A stretch of DNA of 32,060 nucleotides from a virus (IMGVR_UViG_3300025161_000264:1-32060); one strand, 5' to 3'; shown: positions 19,792 through 28,278, numbered from the stretch's first letter. Made by a program: numbers and translations. Notes: a model not told the origin generated them from the letters alone.

Positions 19792-21696
19792 TCACGTTTC
19801 GCTCTCCGGTGCGCTTGTCGGAACGGATGCGAAGCCGACCGGGCAACTCGGGTTCTTCGGCCGCCAGCGGAATACCAGCCCCTTCGCCTCGGCCTGTTGC
19901 AGCAGCTTTTCCGCCTTCCAGCCCGACAGCCCCGCAACACTAGCCGCCGCGACGATCTGCGCCCGGGTGCGTGGTTCGTCGGTGACGAAGCTGTGTGCGA
20001 ACGTCGCAGCGTCCCATTCAACCACAGGCTCGTCCGGTTGATCGTCGTCGAGGTTCGCGGCCGGGCGTTTCAGACGTCGCGGTTTTTCCACGCGCAGCGC
20101 CGTGGGATCGAGTTCCGGCGCGACGCGCCAGACGGGAAACTCCCACCGCAGCGCCATCGGCCCGATCGGCGGCCACGACCGCAGCGCCGCCTCCAGCACG
20201 ACTGCCTTCGGCGCTTCGTGCGGTCGCAGGATGACGTGCGTGTCGGCGGCCCGGCTCTGGCTCCCAGCCCCTGCTCCGACGTCCGTCACCGATTTGGCCG
20301 ACTGATTGCCCTTGGTCGTGTGGTGAATGATGGCAAAACAGCAGCCCAGGCGGTCGGCAAGGGCGTCGATGAGGTTGTAGATGCCGGCCATCGTCCCGTT
20401 GTCGTTCTCATCCATGCCGCGGGGCATGAAGCGATACGAGGCGTCCAGGATGATCAGGGCGTAGCGGCCGGCCTCCAGCGACTCGAAGTACGGCCGCATG
20501 GCGAAGATGTCGCACAGGCGGCCGCGCAGGCTCTCGACCGCGACGCGTTCGCGGAGAACGTCCAGCCCGATGCCCAGGGCCTCCGCGACCTGCGGGATGC
20601 GATGGGCGATGGTCTCGCGGTGCAGCTCGTTGTCGATGATCAGAACGTTGCCCGCGACGGTCTCGAAGGTGTCGAGCCAGGGGCGGCCGCTGGCCACGGC
20701 CATCGCCAAGGCCAGCACCAGCCAGCTCTTGCCCGTTTTCGGCGGGGCGATCACGTTCATGGTTTCGCCGCGACGCAGCAGGCCGACGATCACCGCCGCC
20801 CGCATCTGGAGGCACTCCTGCATGAGCTCGCCAAGCTTCTGCGGCCGTGCCACGGGCGCACCGGCGAAATCCTGCCGGTAATGGTCCTCGACCAGAGCGA
20901 CGGACACGGCGTCGGGCGCATAGCGGGCGATGCTGGCGGCGATGCGCTCGACCTCGCGATGGTCCAGCGGGGGATGACAACGCTCCACGTTGACCCGCAA
21001 CAGTGCGGCGAAGATCTCCGTCCGTGACATGCCCACCCGCCGCATCGCCCCGGCCAGGCGGGCCAGCGTGTCGTTGCGCTGGCCTTGGGGGATCGCGTTG
21101 GCGTCCGCGCCGTCGCGCACCGTCACCGCGCCGTTCGCGGTGGGCACGGCGTCAAGCAACTCGACGAGCCAGGCGGGCGGTTCGGGGAGCTTGTCGGGCG
21201 GGACGCCGAGGCCCTGGTCCTCCAGCCAGCGGTAGCATTTCCCCGCCACGACCGATGGCCCGACCAGGATGTAGCCGCCGTCGGCGCGGGTATCGACGTT
21301 CGGAGCGATCTGCCCGGCGGTGTTACGCCATGCGCGGCCCTTCGGCTGGCGGAACAGGTGCTGCCGTCCGCCTCGCGGCGTCAGCGACGTGGGCGCGCAG
21401 GCCAGGCCCTGCGATTTGTCCTGATCATCGGCGAGCCAGGAATTGTCCGCGCCGTCGATGTCGACTACGAGCAGGCCGTCGGTGCGGATGGCGACGTTGG
21501 CGCTGGGATGCTCCGACCACCACCGTTCGATCTGTTCCTGGTCGGTCGTCGCGTCGAGCAGGCCATGCGCGGTCAGGGGGCACTTGCGCCCGGGGGCGCA
21601 GGGGAAGACCGCGTAGCCCAGGTCGGCGTACCACAGCGCGGCGTGGAGCATCCTGTCTGCGTGCGGCCCACAGGCAGACGTGTTTTCGGAATCCAT
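19792..21696 (-). CDS. Replication protein: primase-polymerase plus RepA-like helicase
   Basis: The protein has 634 residues. Residues 18-185 are a bifunctional primase-polymerase domain (LGYAVFPCAPGRKCPLTAHG, catalytic DID at 79-81, GGYILVGPS). After a linker helical domain, a RecA-type ATPase has Walker A at 316-324 (IAPPKTGKS) and Walker B near 415 (ALIILDAS), with an IIHHTTKG motif. This is the usual phage/plasmid replication fusion that primes and unwinds at the origin. Residues 7-15 are encoded by palindrome P2. It is the last gene of the early operon, 14 bases after the helicase. Confidence 0.9.
   Translation of the reverse strand: MDSENTSACGPHADRMLHAALWYADLGYAVFPCAPGRKCPLTAHGLLDATTDQEQIERWWSEHPSANVAIRTDGLLVVDIDGADNSWLADDQDKSQGLACAPTSLTPRGGRQHLFRQPKGRAWRNTAGQIAPNVDTRADGGYILVGPSVVAGKCYRWLEDQGLGVPPDKLPEPPAWLVELLDAVPTANGAVTVRDGADANAIPQGQRNDTLARLAGAMRRVGMSRTEIFAALLRVNVERCHPPLDHREVERIAASIARYAPDAVSVALVEDHYRQDFAGAPVARPQKLGELMQECLQMRAAVIVGLLRRGETMNVIAPPKTGKSWLVLALAMAVASGRPWLDTFETVAGNVLIIDNELHRETIAHRIPQVAEALGIGLDVLRERVAVESLRGRLCDIFAMRPYFESLEAGRYALIILDASYRFMPRGMDENDNGTMAGIYNLIDALADRLGCCFAIIHHTTKGNQSAKSVTDVGAGAGSQSRAADTHVILRPHEAPKAVVLEAALRSWPPIGPMALRWEFPVWRVAPELDPTALRVEKPRRLKRPAANLDDDQPDEPVVEWDAATFAHSFVTDEPRTRAQIVAAASVAGLSGWKAEKLLQQAEAKGLVFRWRPKNPSCPVGFASVPTSAPESET
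21652..21680. repeat. GC palindrome P2 at the primase N-terminus
   Basis: CCTGTCTGCGTGCGG followed by a complementary half, in frame within the primase gene (encoding SACGPHADR). It differs from P1/P3 at a few positions. Confidence 0.75.
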
Positions 21697-21710
21697 TCCC
21701 GGCGCGCTCC

Positions 21711-23414
21711 TCAGAACGGAACGGAGTCATCCTTTGCCGACCTGTCTGCGTGCGACGCACAGGCAGGCACGTACTCGGGCAACTGCTCCTCCGAATCGAG
21801 CCGCGGCGGCTTTTCGCCCAGGCGATGCCCCACCACGCGGTCGAACTTCTCGCCGGCCTTGCGCTCGACGGTGATCGCCAGCGTCGGGGCCAGCGCGCCG
21901 GCCTCCGCCAGTTCGACGCCCTCGTCGGCCGACGCCGGCACCGGCTCGTTCGACCGCCGCGACCACCACTGCACGGCCTTCTGGCGCGGAAAGCCCTCGT
22001 GCTCGAAGCAGATCCACTCGCTGACGTACTCGTTGAATGCGATTCGATAGTCCACGCGCATGGTCCGCGGCGCATCGGGCGGAGCGCCGCGCTTCACATG
22101 CACGGCGTAAAAGACATCCGTGACCTCGTGCTCGGTGCGAGCGGCCTGATCGGACAGAATGCCCTCGCTGCTGGCGGTCGCCTCGTGCTTTTTCCGCTCC
22201 GGCGGCGGGAATTCGTGACCGCACTCAGGACAATTGGCGTACCCAGCGGCGATGACGGCGTGGCACTGTGGGCATTCCTTGGCCGGCACCTCGCCGTTGC
22301 CGTCCGACGCGGCGTCCGCGATGCGGATCGCGTCCACGGGCCCGTGCCGCAGAACGTTGCCGCCGAAGTCGAGGACGAGGCAGTCGGCCTTGCCGGGGTG
22401 AAGGCGGAAGCCGCGACCGACCATCTGGTAATAGAGCCCTGGCGACAGCGTCGGCCGCACCAGCGCCACGCAGTCGATGTTCGGGGCGTCGAAGCCGGTG
22501 GTCAGGACGTTGACGTTGCACAGGTACTTCAGCGTCCCTTCGCGGAAGCACTTCAGCAGGTTGTCCCGCTCGAACGGCAGCGTTTCGCCGCAGACGAATC
22601 CGCATTCGACCTTGTGGCGCTCGGCGAACACGCGGCAGATGTGCTGGCCGTGCCGCACTCCTGACGCGAAGATCAGGACCGACCTGCGTTCCTGCGTGTG
22701 CTCGATAATCTCGCGACAGGCCGACAGGACGAGGTTGTCATCGTCCATGAGGTCCTCGACCTCGCCGGCGATATATTCGCCTCCGCGGACGTGCAACTTC
22801 TCGGTGTCGGGCTTGAGCGCGCCAGCCTTGGTGCGAAGCGGGCAGAGATAGCCCTGCACGATCAGCTCGCGGACGCCGATCTCGAAGCACACGGCGTTGA
22901 GGATGTTCTCCGGCGCGCAGATCGTGCCGGACTTCATGCGGAACGGCGTGGCCGTCATGCCGATCACCCGCAGATGCGAATTGATCTTTCGGGCGTCCGT
23001 CAGGAACGTGCGGTACATCCCCTCGCCATCCGGCGGTATAAGGTGCGCCTCGTCGACGATGACGAGGTCCACCGGCCCGACGTCGCAGGCCTTCTCGTAG
23101 ATGGACTGGATGCCGGCGATGGTGACGGCGTAGCCCAGGTCGCGGCGCTTCAGGCCCGCCGAGTAAATGCCGACCGGCAGGTCCGGGGCGACCAGGTGCA
23201 ACTTCTCGGCGGCCTGTTCGAGCAGCTCGCGGACGTGCGCGAGGATCAGCACGCGGCCTTGCCAGAGCTGGACGGCGTCACGGCAGATCGTCGCCATCAC
23301 CGGCGTCTTGCCGCCGGCGGTCGGGATGACCACGCACGGGTTGTCATCCCGCTCGCGCAGGTGTCGATAGACGGCCTGCACGGCCTCAAGCTGGTAGGGA
23401 CGCAGTTGCATCAT
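21711..23414 (-). CDS. SF2 DEAD/DEAH-box helicase
   Basis: The protein has 567 residues. Motif Q-like RPYQLEAVQAV opens the protein. Walker A is at 30-37 (IPTAGGKT), DEAH at 121-124, and GMTATPFR serves as motif III. The second RecA-like domain has VGRGFRLHPGK (motif VI). A four-cysteine zinc ribbon follows (CPQCHAVIAAGYANCPECGH). It probably unwinds DNA during phage replication or recombination, and resembles phage helicases related to UvsW/RecG-like restriction-type ATPases. The start overlaps the upstream ParB-like stop as ATGA. Palindrome P3 encodes ACASHADR close to the C-terminus. Confidence 0.9.
   Translation of the reverse strand: MMQLRPYQLEAVQAVYRHLRERDDNPCVVIPTAGGKTPVMATICRDAVQLWQGRVLILAHVRELLEQAAEKLHLVAPDLPVGIYSAGLKRRDLGYAVTIAGIQSIYEKACDVGPVDLVIVDEAHLIPPDGEGMYRTFLTDARKINSHLRVIGMTATPFRMKSGTICAPENILNAVCFEIGVRELIVQGYLCPLRTKAGALKPDTEKLHVRGGEYIAGEVEDLMDDDNLVLSACREIIEHTQERRSVLIFASGVRHGQHICRVFAERHKVECGFVCGETLPFERDNLLKCFREGTLKYLCNVNVLTTGFDAPNIDCVALVRPTLSPGLYYQMVGRGFRLHPGKADCLVLDFGGNVLRHGPVDAIRIADAASDGNGEVPAKECPQCHAVIAAGYANCPECGHEFPPPERKKHEATASSEGILSDQAARTEHEVTDVFYAVHVKRGAPPDAPRTMRVDYRIAFNEYVSEWICFEHEGFPRQKAVQWWSRRSNEPVPASADEGVELAEAGALAPTLAITVERKAGEKFDRVVGHRLGEKPPRLDSEEQLPEYVPACASHADRSAKDDSVPF
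21741..21767. repeat. GC palindrome P3 at the helicase C-terminus
   Basis: This is identical over 27 bases to the reverse complement of P1 at 3289-3315. It is in frame in the helicase gene and only 60 bases from copy P2. Confidence 0.8.
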
Positions 23415-24253
23415 GCCGCCGCCGGTCGTGTCTCGTCGGGCAGGGGAAACAACTCGTGCGGCGCGGCGTACAGCCGGCTGAGCCGCTCACGGTTGAGAAA
23501 CGCCGACAGCGCCCGCTCGGTCTTGCGGTAGCATTCATGCCGCTCGGCCCGATTGCGGCCGCCCGCCGCTCCGCCCACCAAGAACTGAAAGAGCAGCAGG
23601 ATCGGCTCGTCGTGCTCGCCGATCGGCCGGCCGGTCGCCAGCACCTCCGCAAAGTGTCGCAGCAGGGCGTGATCGGCCGAATACCAGGCCCGCGACAGAA
23701 CCGCGCGGATCGTCGCCGTGGCCAGGTTCTTCAGCTTGCCGCCGCCGCGCAGAACCTCCTGCGCGAAGCGCACCGCCTCCAGGTGGCGCGCCAGCAGCCG
23801 GCCCTCCTCGCCGGGCGACCGGCGACGGTGGTCGCCCTGGCCGATGAACATGGCCCGCAGCGTGGCCAGGTCGCCGCGCGAGACTTCTCCCAATCCAGCG
23901 CTGAGCGTCAGGATCTGGTCGTTGCGGCGGCGCTGGCCGGTGTCGAGCACCTCCATCGCGTCGGAGCGCTCATTGACGAACACGCGCATCGGGACCGTGA
24001 TGCCCGACAGCACCACCGCCCACAGCCGATGCTGGCCATCCAGCAGCACGCGGTTGTCGCTGAAGGCGATCCCCTGGTGGGTGAGCCGCCAGCGGCCGGC
24101 CTTCATCTCGTCGGCCAGGTATTCGACGTGCGAGTCGATCAGCTTGCGGTTGTGCGTGTTGCAGTGAGTCAGCCAGTCGTCGGCGATCTCCGGCGTGAGA
24201 TCGATGACCAGGTTGTACCGCTCCGTCCGGGAGAACAGTTGTTCGAGTTTCAT
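23411..24253 (-). CDS. ParB/DGQHR-domain phage protein
   Basis: The protein has 280 residues. The ParB-like core is seen in DSHVEYLADEMKAGRW, then VLLDGQHRLWAVVLSG, which holds the conserved DGQHR signature, and DTGQRRRNDQ. The C-terminal half is helical and ends in a proline-containing tail. The gene overlaps both neighbours by ATGA and sits in the replication block. Members of this group are common in phages. A role in DNA binding or NTP-dependent DNA processing is inferred from the fold only. Confidence 0.8.
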   Translation of the reverse strand: MKLEQLFSRTERYNLVIDLTPEIADDWLTHCNTHNRKLIDSHVEYLADEMKAGRWRLTHQGIAFSDNRVLLDGQHRLWAVVLSGITVPMRVFVNERSDAMEVLDTGQRRRNDQILTLSAGLGEVSRGDLATLRAMFIGQGDHRRRSPGEEGRLLARHLEAVRFAQEVLRGGGKLKNLATATIRAVLSRAWYSADHALLRHFAEVLATGRPIGEHDEPILLLFQFLVGGAAGGRNRAERHECYRKTERALSAFLNRERLSRLYAAPHELFPLPDETRPAAA

Positions 24254-24966
24254 GCCGCGACTCCTTCCAGATGCTTCTTGAGGAACGTAACCAGGGCGCG
24301 GAGATAGTCCGCGTCGAACAGTTCGATCAACGTGCGCGCCCCCATGATTGGGTCATGGGGCATGTTCAGGGCCGTCATCCGGGCCGGTGTGCCGCCGGTG
24401 CGGACGGGCTTGAAGGCGTTCTTGGCGATGCCCCCGGCGGGACGACGCCGTTGTCGTGCGCGATACTGCTTCCCGTCGCGACCGAGGTGCGTTGTCGGCG
24501 AGGGTGCAACCGTTGCACCCTGAGCCGTCTTGTGCCGTTCCAGAGTCTCGCGGTAGCGTCGCACCATCTCGACGCTCACGCCAACATGCTCGGCGATTGC
24601 GGGATTGCCCAGGTCCGGCCGCAGCCTGAGCGCCCGGGCGACCGCCTTGGCCTTGTCCTCGTTGCTCCGCCGCAGACCGTGGGCCTTGTTGGCCGCCACG
24701 CTCAGCCAGCGGGCATCCGCCAGCTCGCCGGCGATGACCTCGGCCTTGATCTGCCGGCGATTCAGCCGCCGGTGGGCGAAGAACCGGTGGAACCCGTCCA
24801 CGAGCCAGTACGTCGCGCCGTAGTGGACGATGGTGATCGGCGGCAACTCCACGCCGGCCTGCATCGCCTCGGCGTATTCCTGCACGATGCCGGGGTTGAT
24901 GGCCGTGCGCGGCTGGGTGTCGCCGTCGATCCGCACGACCGACATGTCAAGAAGCTGTTCGCTCAT
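24250..24966 (-). CDS. ParB-like protein with HTH
   Basis: The protein has 238 residues. The N-terminal ParB/sulfiredoxin-like domain reads VVRIDGDTQPRTAINPGIVQ, then LPPITIVHYGATYWLVDGFH with the conserved G-x-H-R variant DGFHRF. A helix-turn-helix follows at about 120-145 (LGNPAIAEHVGVSVEMVRRY). The basic region RARQRRRP may bind DNA. It is adjacent to a second ParB-like gene with an ATGA overlap. Possible roles are transcriptional control or partition in a plasmid-like state. None is shown. Confidence 0.8.
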   Translation of the reverse strand: MSEQLLDMSVVRIDGDTQPRTAINPGIVQEYAEAMQAGVELPPITIVHYGATYWLVDGFHRFFAHRRLNRRQIKAEVIAGELADARWLSVAANKAHGLRRSNEDKAKAVARALRLRPDLGNPAIAEHVGVSVEMVRRYRETLERHKTAQGATVAPSPTTHLGRDGKQYRARQRRRPAGGIAKNAFKPVRTGGTPARMTALNMPHDPIMGARTLIELFDADYLRALVTFLKKHLEGVAA

Positions 24967-24979
24967 ACGATCTTCTCCT

Positions 24980-25423
24980 TCAGTTCCAGGATGGGGACCA
25001 GATCGCCGCGTCGTCCGGCGGCTGCTGCCCGGCCGCCAGGTCGCGGATGGTGACCACCACGCGCCCGCCGGGCACGACCTGCGAGCGGTGAATCAGCAGC
25101 CAGACGATGCGGCCGTCGTCGGGGAACGCCCCGCCGTGCTGGCACGCGTCGAGCACTGCCTTCAGTAGGTTGTCGATGTCCCGTCGTCGTCGGTCGGGCG
25201 GATAGACCTCCACCGAGACGGCCAGCCGGCCGGTCGCCGGCGACAGGCGGTGCGCCGCGAGGATGCGGCCGACCCGCCGCCGGAACTCCCGCCCGGCGCG
25301 GCTGATCAGCGTCCGTGGCCCGACGCGGCGGTAGTAGTGATTCACCGAGGGCGGCCACGGCAGCTCGAATGTCACCTGCCTGCGCCCGTCGGCGGGCAGG
25401 CAGGCCGGCGTCACCGCTGCCAC
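24980..25423 (-). CDS. rusA: RusA-like Holliday junction resolvase
   Basis: The protein has 147 residues as drawn. Family features are PWPPSVNHYYRRVG near the N-terminus, then RRRDIDNLLKAVLDACQHGG and DDGRIVWLLIHRS. Together they supply the conserved acidic residues (DxDN and DD) of RusA. It cleaves four-way junctions during phage recombination or before packaging. The first residues (TPACLPADGRR) are encoded by palindrome P5, so the original start may be the later codon before VTFELPW. It overlaps the DUF669 stop by 13 bases. Confidence 0.85.
   Translation of the reverse strand: MAAVTPACLPADGRRQVTFELPWPPSVNHYYRRVGPRTLISRAGREFRRRVGRILAAHRLSPATGRLAVSVEVYPPDRRRRDIDNLLKAVLDACQHGGAFPDDGRIVWLLIHRSQVVPGGRVVVTIRDLAAGQQPPDDAAIWSPSWN
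25375..25404. repeat. GC palindrome P5 at the RusA N-terminus
   Basis: CCTGCCTGC and a complementary GGGCAGGCAGG arm lie around a short loop. It is in frame at the beginning of the RusA-like gene, where it encodes ACLPADG. Confidence 0.75.
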
Positions 25424-25866
25424 GGCGCTTTCCCATTGCTGCCCGCCGCTGGTGCTCTCGACGCAGGGGCGTCCTTCTTCGCGTACCCCTTGATGACGTT
25501 GCCCATCTCGCCCGTATCCGGCCGCTTCTTCTGGGCCACGGTGATGACCAGCGGCAGGTTGTGCAGCTCGACGCTGTCCTTCGGTGCCATGACGCCGACG
25601 GCGCGGCAGATCGCCGACAGCTCCGCGCGGGCGATCTTCACCGTGGTCGCGTTGGGGTTGTCGAGATTGAGCCGGGCCCAGACCAGCCGGCCCTTGTGCT
25701 CGCCCTCGAGCACCTGGAACGTCAGCTCGAGGAAGTTGCCGACGCCCGACTTGGTGGGCTTCATCTTGCTGTCAGTGATGACAGCGAGGTACTTGCCGGC
25801 GGGGATGGGATCAAACCCCACGGCCGGCTCGACTTCGCTCGCATTGAATCCATTCAGATTGGCCAT
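25411..25866 (-). CDS. DUF669 family protein (phage recombination-associated)
   Basis: The protein has 151 residues, with MANLNGFNASEVEPAVGFDP at the start and IPAGKYLAVITDSKMKPTKSG. Then come FLELTFQVLEGEHKGRLVW and a low-complexity end ASRAPAAGSNGKAPWQR. DUF669 proteins accompany phage ATPase and nuclease genes and are thought to act like single-strand DNA binding proteins. The acidic/proline-rich end resembles that of SSB-like proteins only loosely. It starts 3 bases after the ATPase stop, so the two are likely co-translated. Confidence 0.85.
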   Translation of the reverse strand: MANLNGFNASEVEPAVGFDPIPAGKYLAVITDSKMKPTKSGVGNFLELTFQVLEGEHKGRLVWARLNLDNPNATTVKIARAELSAICRAVGVMAPKDSVELHNLPLVITVAQKKRPDTGEMGNVIKGYAKKDAPASRAPAAGSNGKAPWQR

Positions 25867-25869
25867 GAC

Positions 25870-26691
25870 TTACGCTCCTTGCTCAACAGGTTTGTCTTGC
25901 GACTTGCCGTACTCCGGCCAGTACACGCGGATCGCCTCCAGCGCGGCGGCCTCCTCGCCCCGGGCGAACGCCGTGTAGATGCGACAGTCCAGCGGGAACT
26001 GCTCCGGCAGCCCCAGGCGGTTCTTGGCGACGTGAGCGGGCCGCTCGGCGGTGCGGATGATCCGCTCGCCGGTGCCGATGCCCTGGACGCGCTTGCGGCC
26101 GAAGCCCTCGTCGGTGGTCTTGGTGTGAATGCTGTAGGTGGCGAACAGCACCTCGTCGCACCACTCCTGGACCAGGGCCGAGGCCTGCTTGTGCAGGCGC
26201 GGCGAGTAGCGGTCGTAGGTGTCGGTCTCCGGGTTGGCGAACTTCTCGATCTGGGCGTGGGCGATCAGGATGATGTGCATCCCGCGGTCGCCGCGCAGCG
26301 CATCCAGGTTGGACAACACCGCCCGCCAGTAGGTCAGCGCGAAGATGTAGCCCTTGCCGTAGGGGATGTCCTCGATGGACTCGACGCCGCGATCCTGGCA
26401 CACCCGCGTCCAGATCAGGCGTTCCAGCCAGTCGAGCGAGTCGAGGACGACGCTGCGATATTCGTGCGCTCCATCGTGCAGCGACGACAGGGCGTCGATC
26501 ACGTCGCCCAGGGACGTGGCCAGGGGAAATCGTTCGCAGTCGATCCCGCCCAGGCCATCCTCGGTCTGGACGAAGATGGGCCGCTCGGCCATCGCGCCGA
26601 AGGTCGATTTGCCGATGCCGTGCGTGCCGTACAGCAGCACGCGCCGCGGCGCGGGTTGCACGCCGCGTTCGATCCGTTCCAGCAGTTTCAT
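25870..26691 (-). CDS. Phage AAA/RecA-like ATPase (AAA_24, Sak4-like)
   Basis: The protein has 273 residues from the ATG at 26691, chosen over a GTG at 26706 because AAGGAG lies 6 bases before the ATG. Walker A is VLLYGTHGIGKST at about residues 20-30. Walker B is YRSVVLDSLDWLERL. IPYGKGYIFALTYWR and ILIAHAQIEKFANPET follow. This matches phage AAA_24 ATPases. With DUF669 and a PD-(D/E)XK nuclease next to it, it probably belongs to a single-strand annealing or strand-exchange module. Whether it acts as recombinase or loader is not known. Confidence 0.85.
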   Translation of the reverse strand: MKLLERIERGVQPAPRRVLLYGTHGIGKSTFGAMAERPIFVQTEDGLGGIDCERFPLATSLGDVIDALSSLHDGAHEYRSVVLDSLDWLERLIWTRVCQDRGVESIEDIPYGKGYIFALTYWRAVLSNLDALRGDRGMHIILIAHAQIEKFANPETDTYDRYSPRLHKQASALVQEWCDEVLFATYSIHTKTTDEGFGRKRVQGIGTGERIIRTAERPAHVAKNRLGLPEQFPLDCRIYTAFARGEEAAALEAIRVYWPEYGKSQDKPVEQGA

Positions 26692-26799
26692 GACGATCTC
26701 CTTCACAACTTCGGGTCCATGATTCCGGGTCCGGGGCCGGTCAGGCGGTCCCGTTCGCCATCCGTGGCAACGGCGCGCCCGCCGGCCCCGGGCCGGGAC

Positions 26800-27615
26800 T
26801 CACAGACGATCTACCACGCGCAGTCCCTCGAACCGGGTGAACCAGTTGCCCGACGCCCGACAGCCGCGAAGCTCCCGCATCGCCTCCTCGTTCTGCGCCC
26901 GGGCCTGGTCGAGCACTGCGGCCTCGATCCGCCACGCGCCGACTCGGAACGGCTCGCGCTTCTCAACGGCGATCACGTGAACTGGCAGGACGTGGCCCGA
27001 CGCGACGGCGATCAGCGCCCGGTAGAACGCAAGCTGGTGGATGTAGCCGAGGGCACGCAGCGCCAGATCAAACGAGTCGATCTCCTCGGTGGTCTTCAGG
27101 TCCACGATGCCGACGGCGAGCGCGGGACTGATCCAGTCGATTCGCGCCTGGCAGGCGTGCTCGGCGTAGGTGCAGCGGACGACGCCCTCGGCGACGCCGT
27201 CGGCCAGCAGGTCGCGGGCGACGGCGTGCTCGCGAACGGCGGCGGCCATCTGCTCAACCAGCGCCGCGTGCGAATCGCTGAGAACCGGCTTGCTTTGCGT
27301 CGCGGCCCACTCCGCGAAGGCCTTCGTTGCGGAGCCGAACGGCTGGCCGGTGCGCGGATTGATCGGCCCGCCGATGGCGTATTCGCGCTCGTAGCGCTGC
27401 CGCCCCTCGAGGATCAGCGTGTGCGCCGCCCGGCCGATCACGTACGCCGTCGAATCGCGCTCCGGCACGAGGCCGAGTTCCTTCCGGCGGTACAACTGCG
27501 GGCAGCGCCGAAACTCATTCAGCGCGTGGGCCGTGAGGTAGTCCTTGCCCTTGGCGTGGTAGACGTCCGCCGCCTCGCGGATCAGGAAACGGAGATCGAT
27601 CCTGTCTTTCGTCAT
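26800..27615 (-). CDS. PD-(D/E)XK nuclease (phage exonuclease type)
   Basis: The protein has 271 residues from the ATG at 27615, with GGGAG 7 bases upstream. Earlier in-frame codons read as shadow. The start HALNEFRRCPQLYRRKELG, the AYVIGRAAHTLILEG helix and the active-site strand AVGIVDLKTTEEIDSF (D-x-K) define the PDDEXK_1/DUF3799-like exonuclease family. It would resect double-stranded DNA ends for the ATPase downstream. It overlaps the upstream small gene by ATGA. A gap of about 108 bases separates it from the ATPase start, with no gene seen in it. Confidence 0.85.
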   Translation of the reverse strand: MTKDRIDLRFLIREAADVYHAKGKDYLTAHALNEFRRCPQLYRRKELGLVPERDSTAYVIGRAAHTLILEGRQRYEREYAIGGPINPRTGQPFGSATKAFAEWAATQSKPVLSDSHAALVEQMAAAVREHAVARDLLADGVAEGVVRCTYAEHACQARIDWISPALAVGIVDLKTTEEIDSFDLALRALGYIHQLAFYRALIAVASGHVLPVHVIAVEKREPFRVGAWRIEAAVLDQARAQNEEAMRELRGCRASGNWFTRFEGLRVVDRL

Positions 27616-27830
27616 GACCGTGCTCCCACGCTTCGGTTGTTCCGCTTGAACCCACTGCGATGGTCGCCGCGCGGCCGCACCGGCACGCCGTCGGCCGACC
27701 GCCGGGTGGTTTCGATGCGGTACCGCTCCTCCCATTCGCCGACGTTCAGGCGGTAGCCGCCGATCACGCCGTCTTGCATCACTTCCAGCCGGAGGTCTCG
27801 CGCCACGCATTCGAACAGTCCGCTGCTCAC
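27612..27830 (-). CDS. Small protein of unknown function
   Basis: The protein has 72 residues and starts MSSGLFECVARDLRLEVMQD. The body GVIGGYRLNVGEWEERYRIE is beta-rich, and the C-terminus is basic (RGDHRSGFKRNNRSVGARS). It overlaps the nuclease start as ATGA, which suggests coupled translation. No family is recognised. It is the second gene of the early operon. Confidence 0.65.
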   Translation of the reverse strand: MSSGLFECVARDLRLEVMQDGVIGGYRLNVGEWEERYRIETTRRSADGVPVRPRGDHRSGFKRNNRSVGARS

Positions 27831-27855
27831 GTCAGGTCCTCGCTCTTGCTCCGCG

Positions 27856-28191
27856 TCAGATGCCTGCCCGTTCGAGAATTCGATCCGCGTCGTCGAGCAT
27901 CCGCTGTCGCACGCGCGACGTGAGCGTCAGCTCAGGCGGAGATGGATCGGGCTGGGTGGGCGCGGGAGTCGGGTCGGCGGCGGCCAGGGCGTTGAAGAAT
28001 CGGTTGAGCGCCTCGCGGCTCGTGGCGATGTTGCGGCCCATCCGTACGTACTCGAGCCTCACGCCGCGCAGGCCCTTGCGGCACCAGCGCCACAGCGTCG
28101 AGATCGCCGGGCGCTTGCCGTTGACCCGGGGAAGCACCTTGGTCGCCTCGGTCAGGCTCACGAGCGTCTCTCGGTCGATGTCGATTGCCAT
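27856..28191 (-). CDS. DUF1580-like helix-turn-helix protein
   Basis: The protein has 111 residues. It begins MAIDIDRETLVSLTEATKVL, with RPAISTLWRWCRKGLRGVRL and then YVRMGRNIATSREALNRFF. This is the pattern of DUF1580, a winged HTH family mainly of Planctomycetes related to MerR/excisionase modules. A proline-rich linker and a helical end follow. As first gene of the early operon and next to the integrase, it could serve as excisionase or early regulator. Three 11-bp direct repeats lie 55 bases upstream. Confidence 0.85.
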   Translation of the reverse strand: MAIDIDRETLVSLTEATKVLPRVNGKRPAISTLWRWCRKGLRGVRLEYVRMGRNIATSREALNRFFNALAAADPTPAPTQPDPSPPELTLTSRVRQRMLDDADRILERAGI

Positions 28192-28245
28192 GCGCGTCGC
28201 TCCGATGTCCTCACGAGCAACTATTGCACGGGACCGCTGGACTAG

Positions 28246-28278
28246 GGGGCGCGCAAGGGGCGCTTAAGGGGCGCGCAA
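28246..28278. promoter_or_regulatory. Three 11-bp tandem repeats (GGGGCGCGCAA type)
   Basis: GGGGCGCGCAA, GGGGCGCTTAA and GGGGCGCGCAA follow each other without spacing, one helical turn each, plus a GGG remnant. They lie 55 bp upstream of the DUF1580-like gene and downstream of the integrase stop. They fit a regulator or excisionase binding array. Confidence 0.7.

Noticed and set aside
19280-20041. Open frames on both strands across the 508-bp gap
   Set aside because: Their composition is arginine/proline-rich, with no ribosome site or family pattern, so they were treated as non-coding.
25315-27756. Long plus-strand open frame of about 800 codons opposite nuclease, ATPase and DUF669 genes
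   Set aside because: Recognised gene families fill the minus strand here, and the plus frame lacks any motif.
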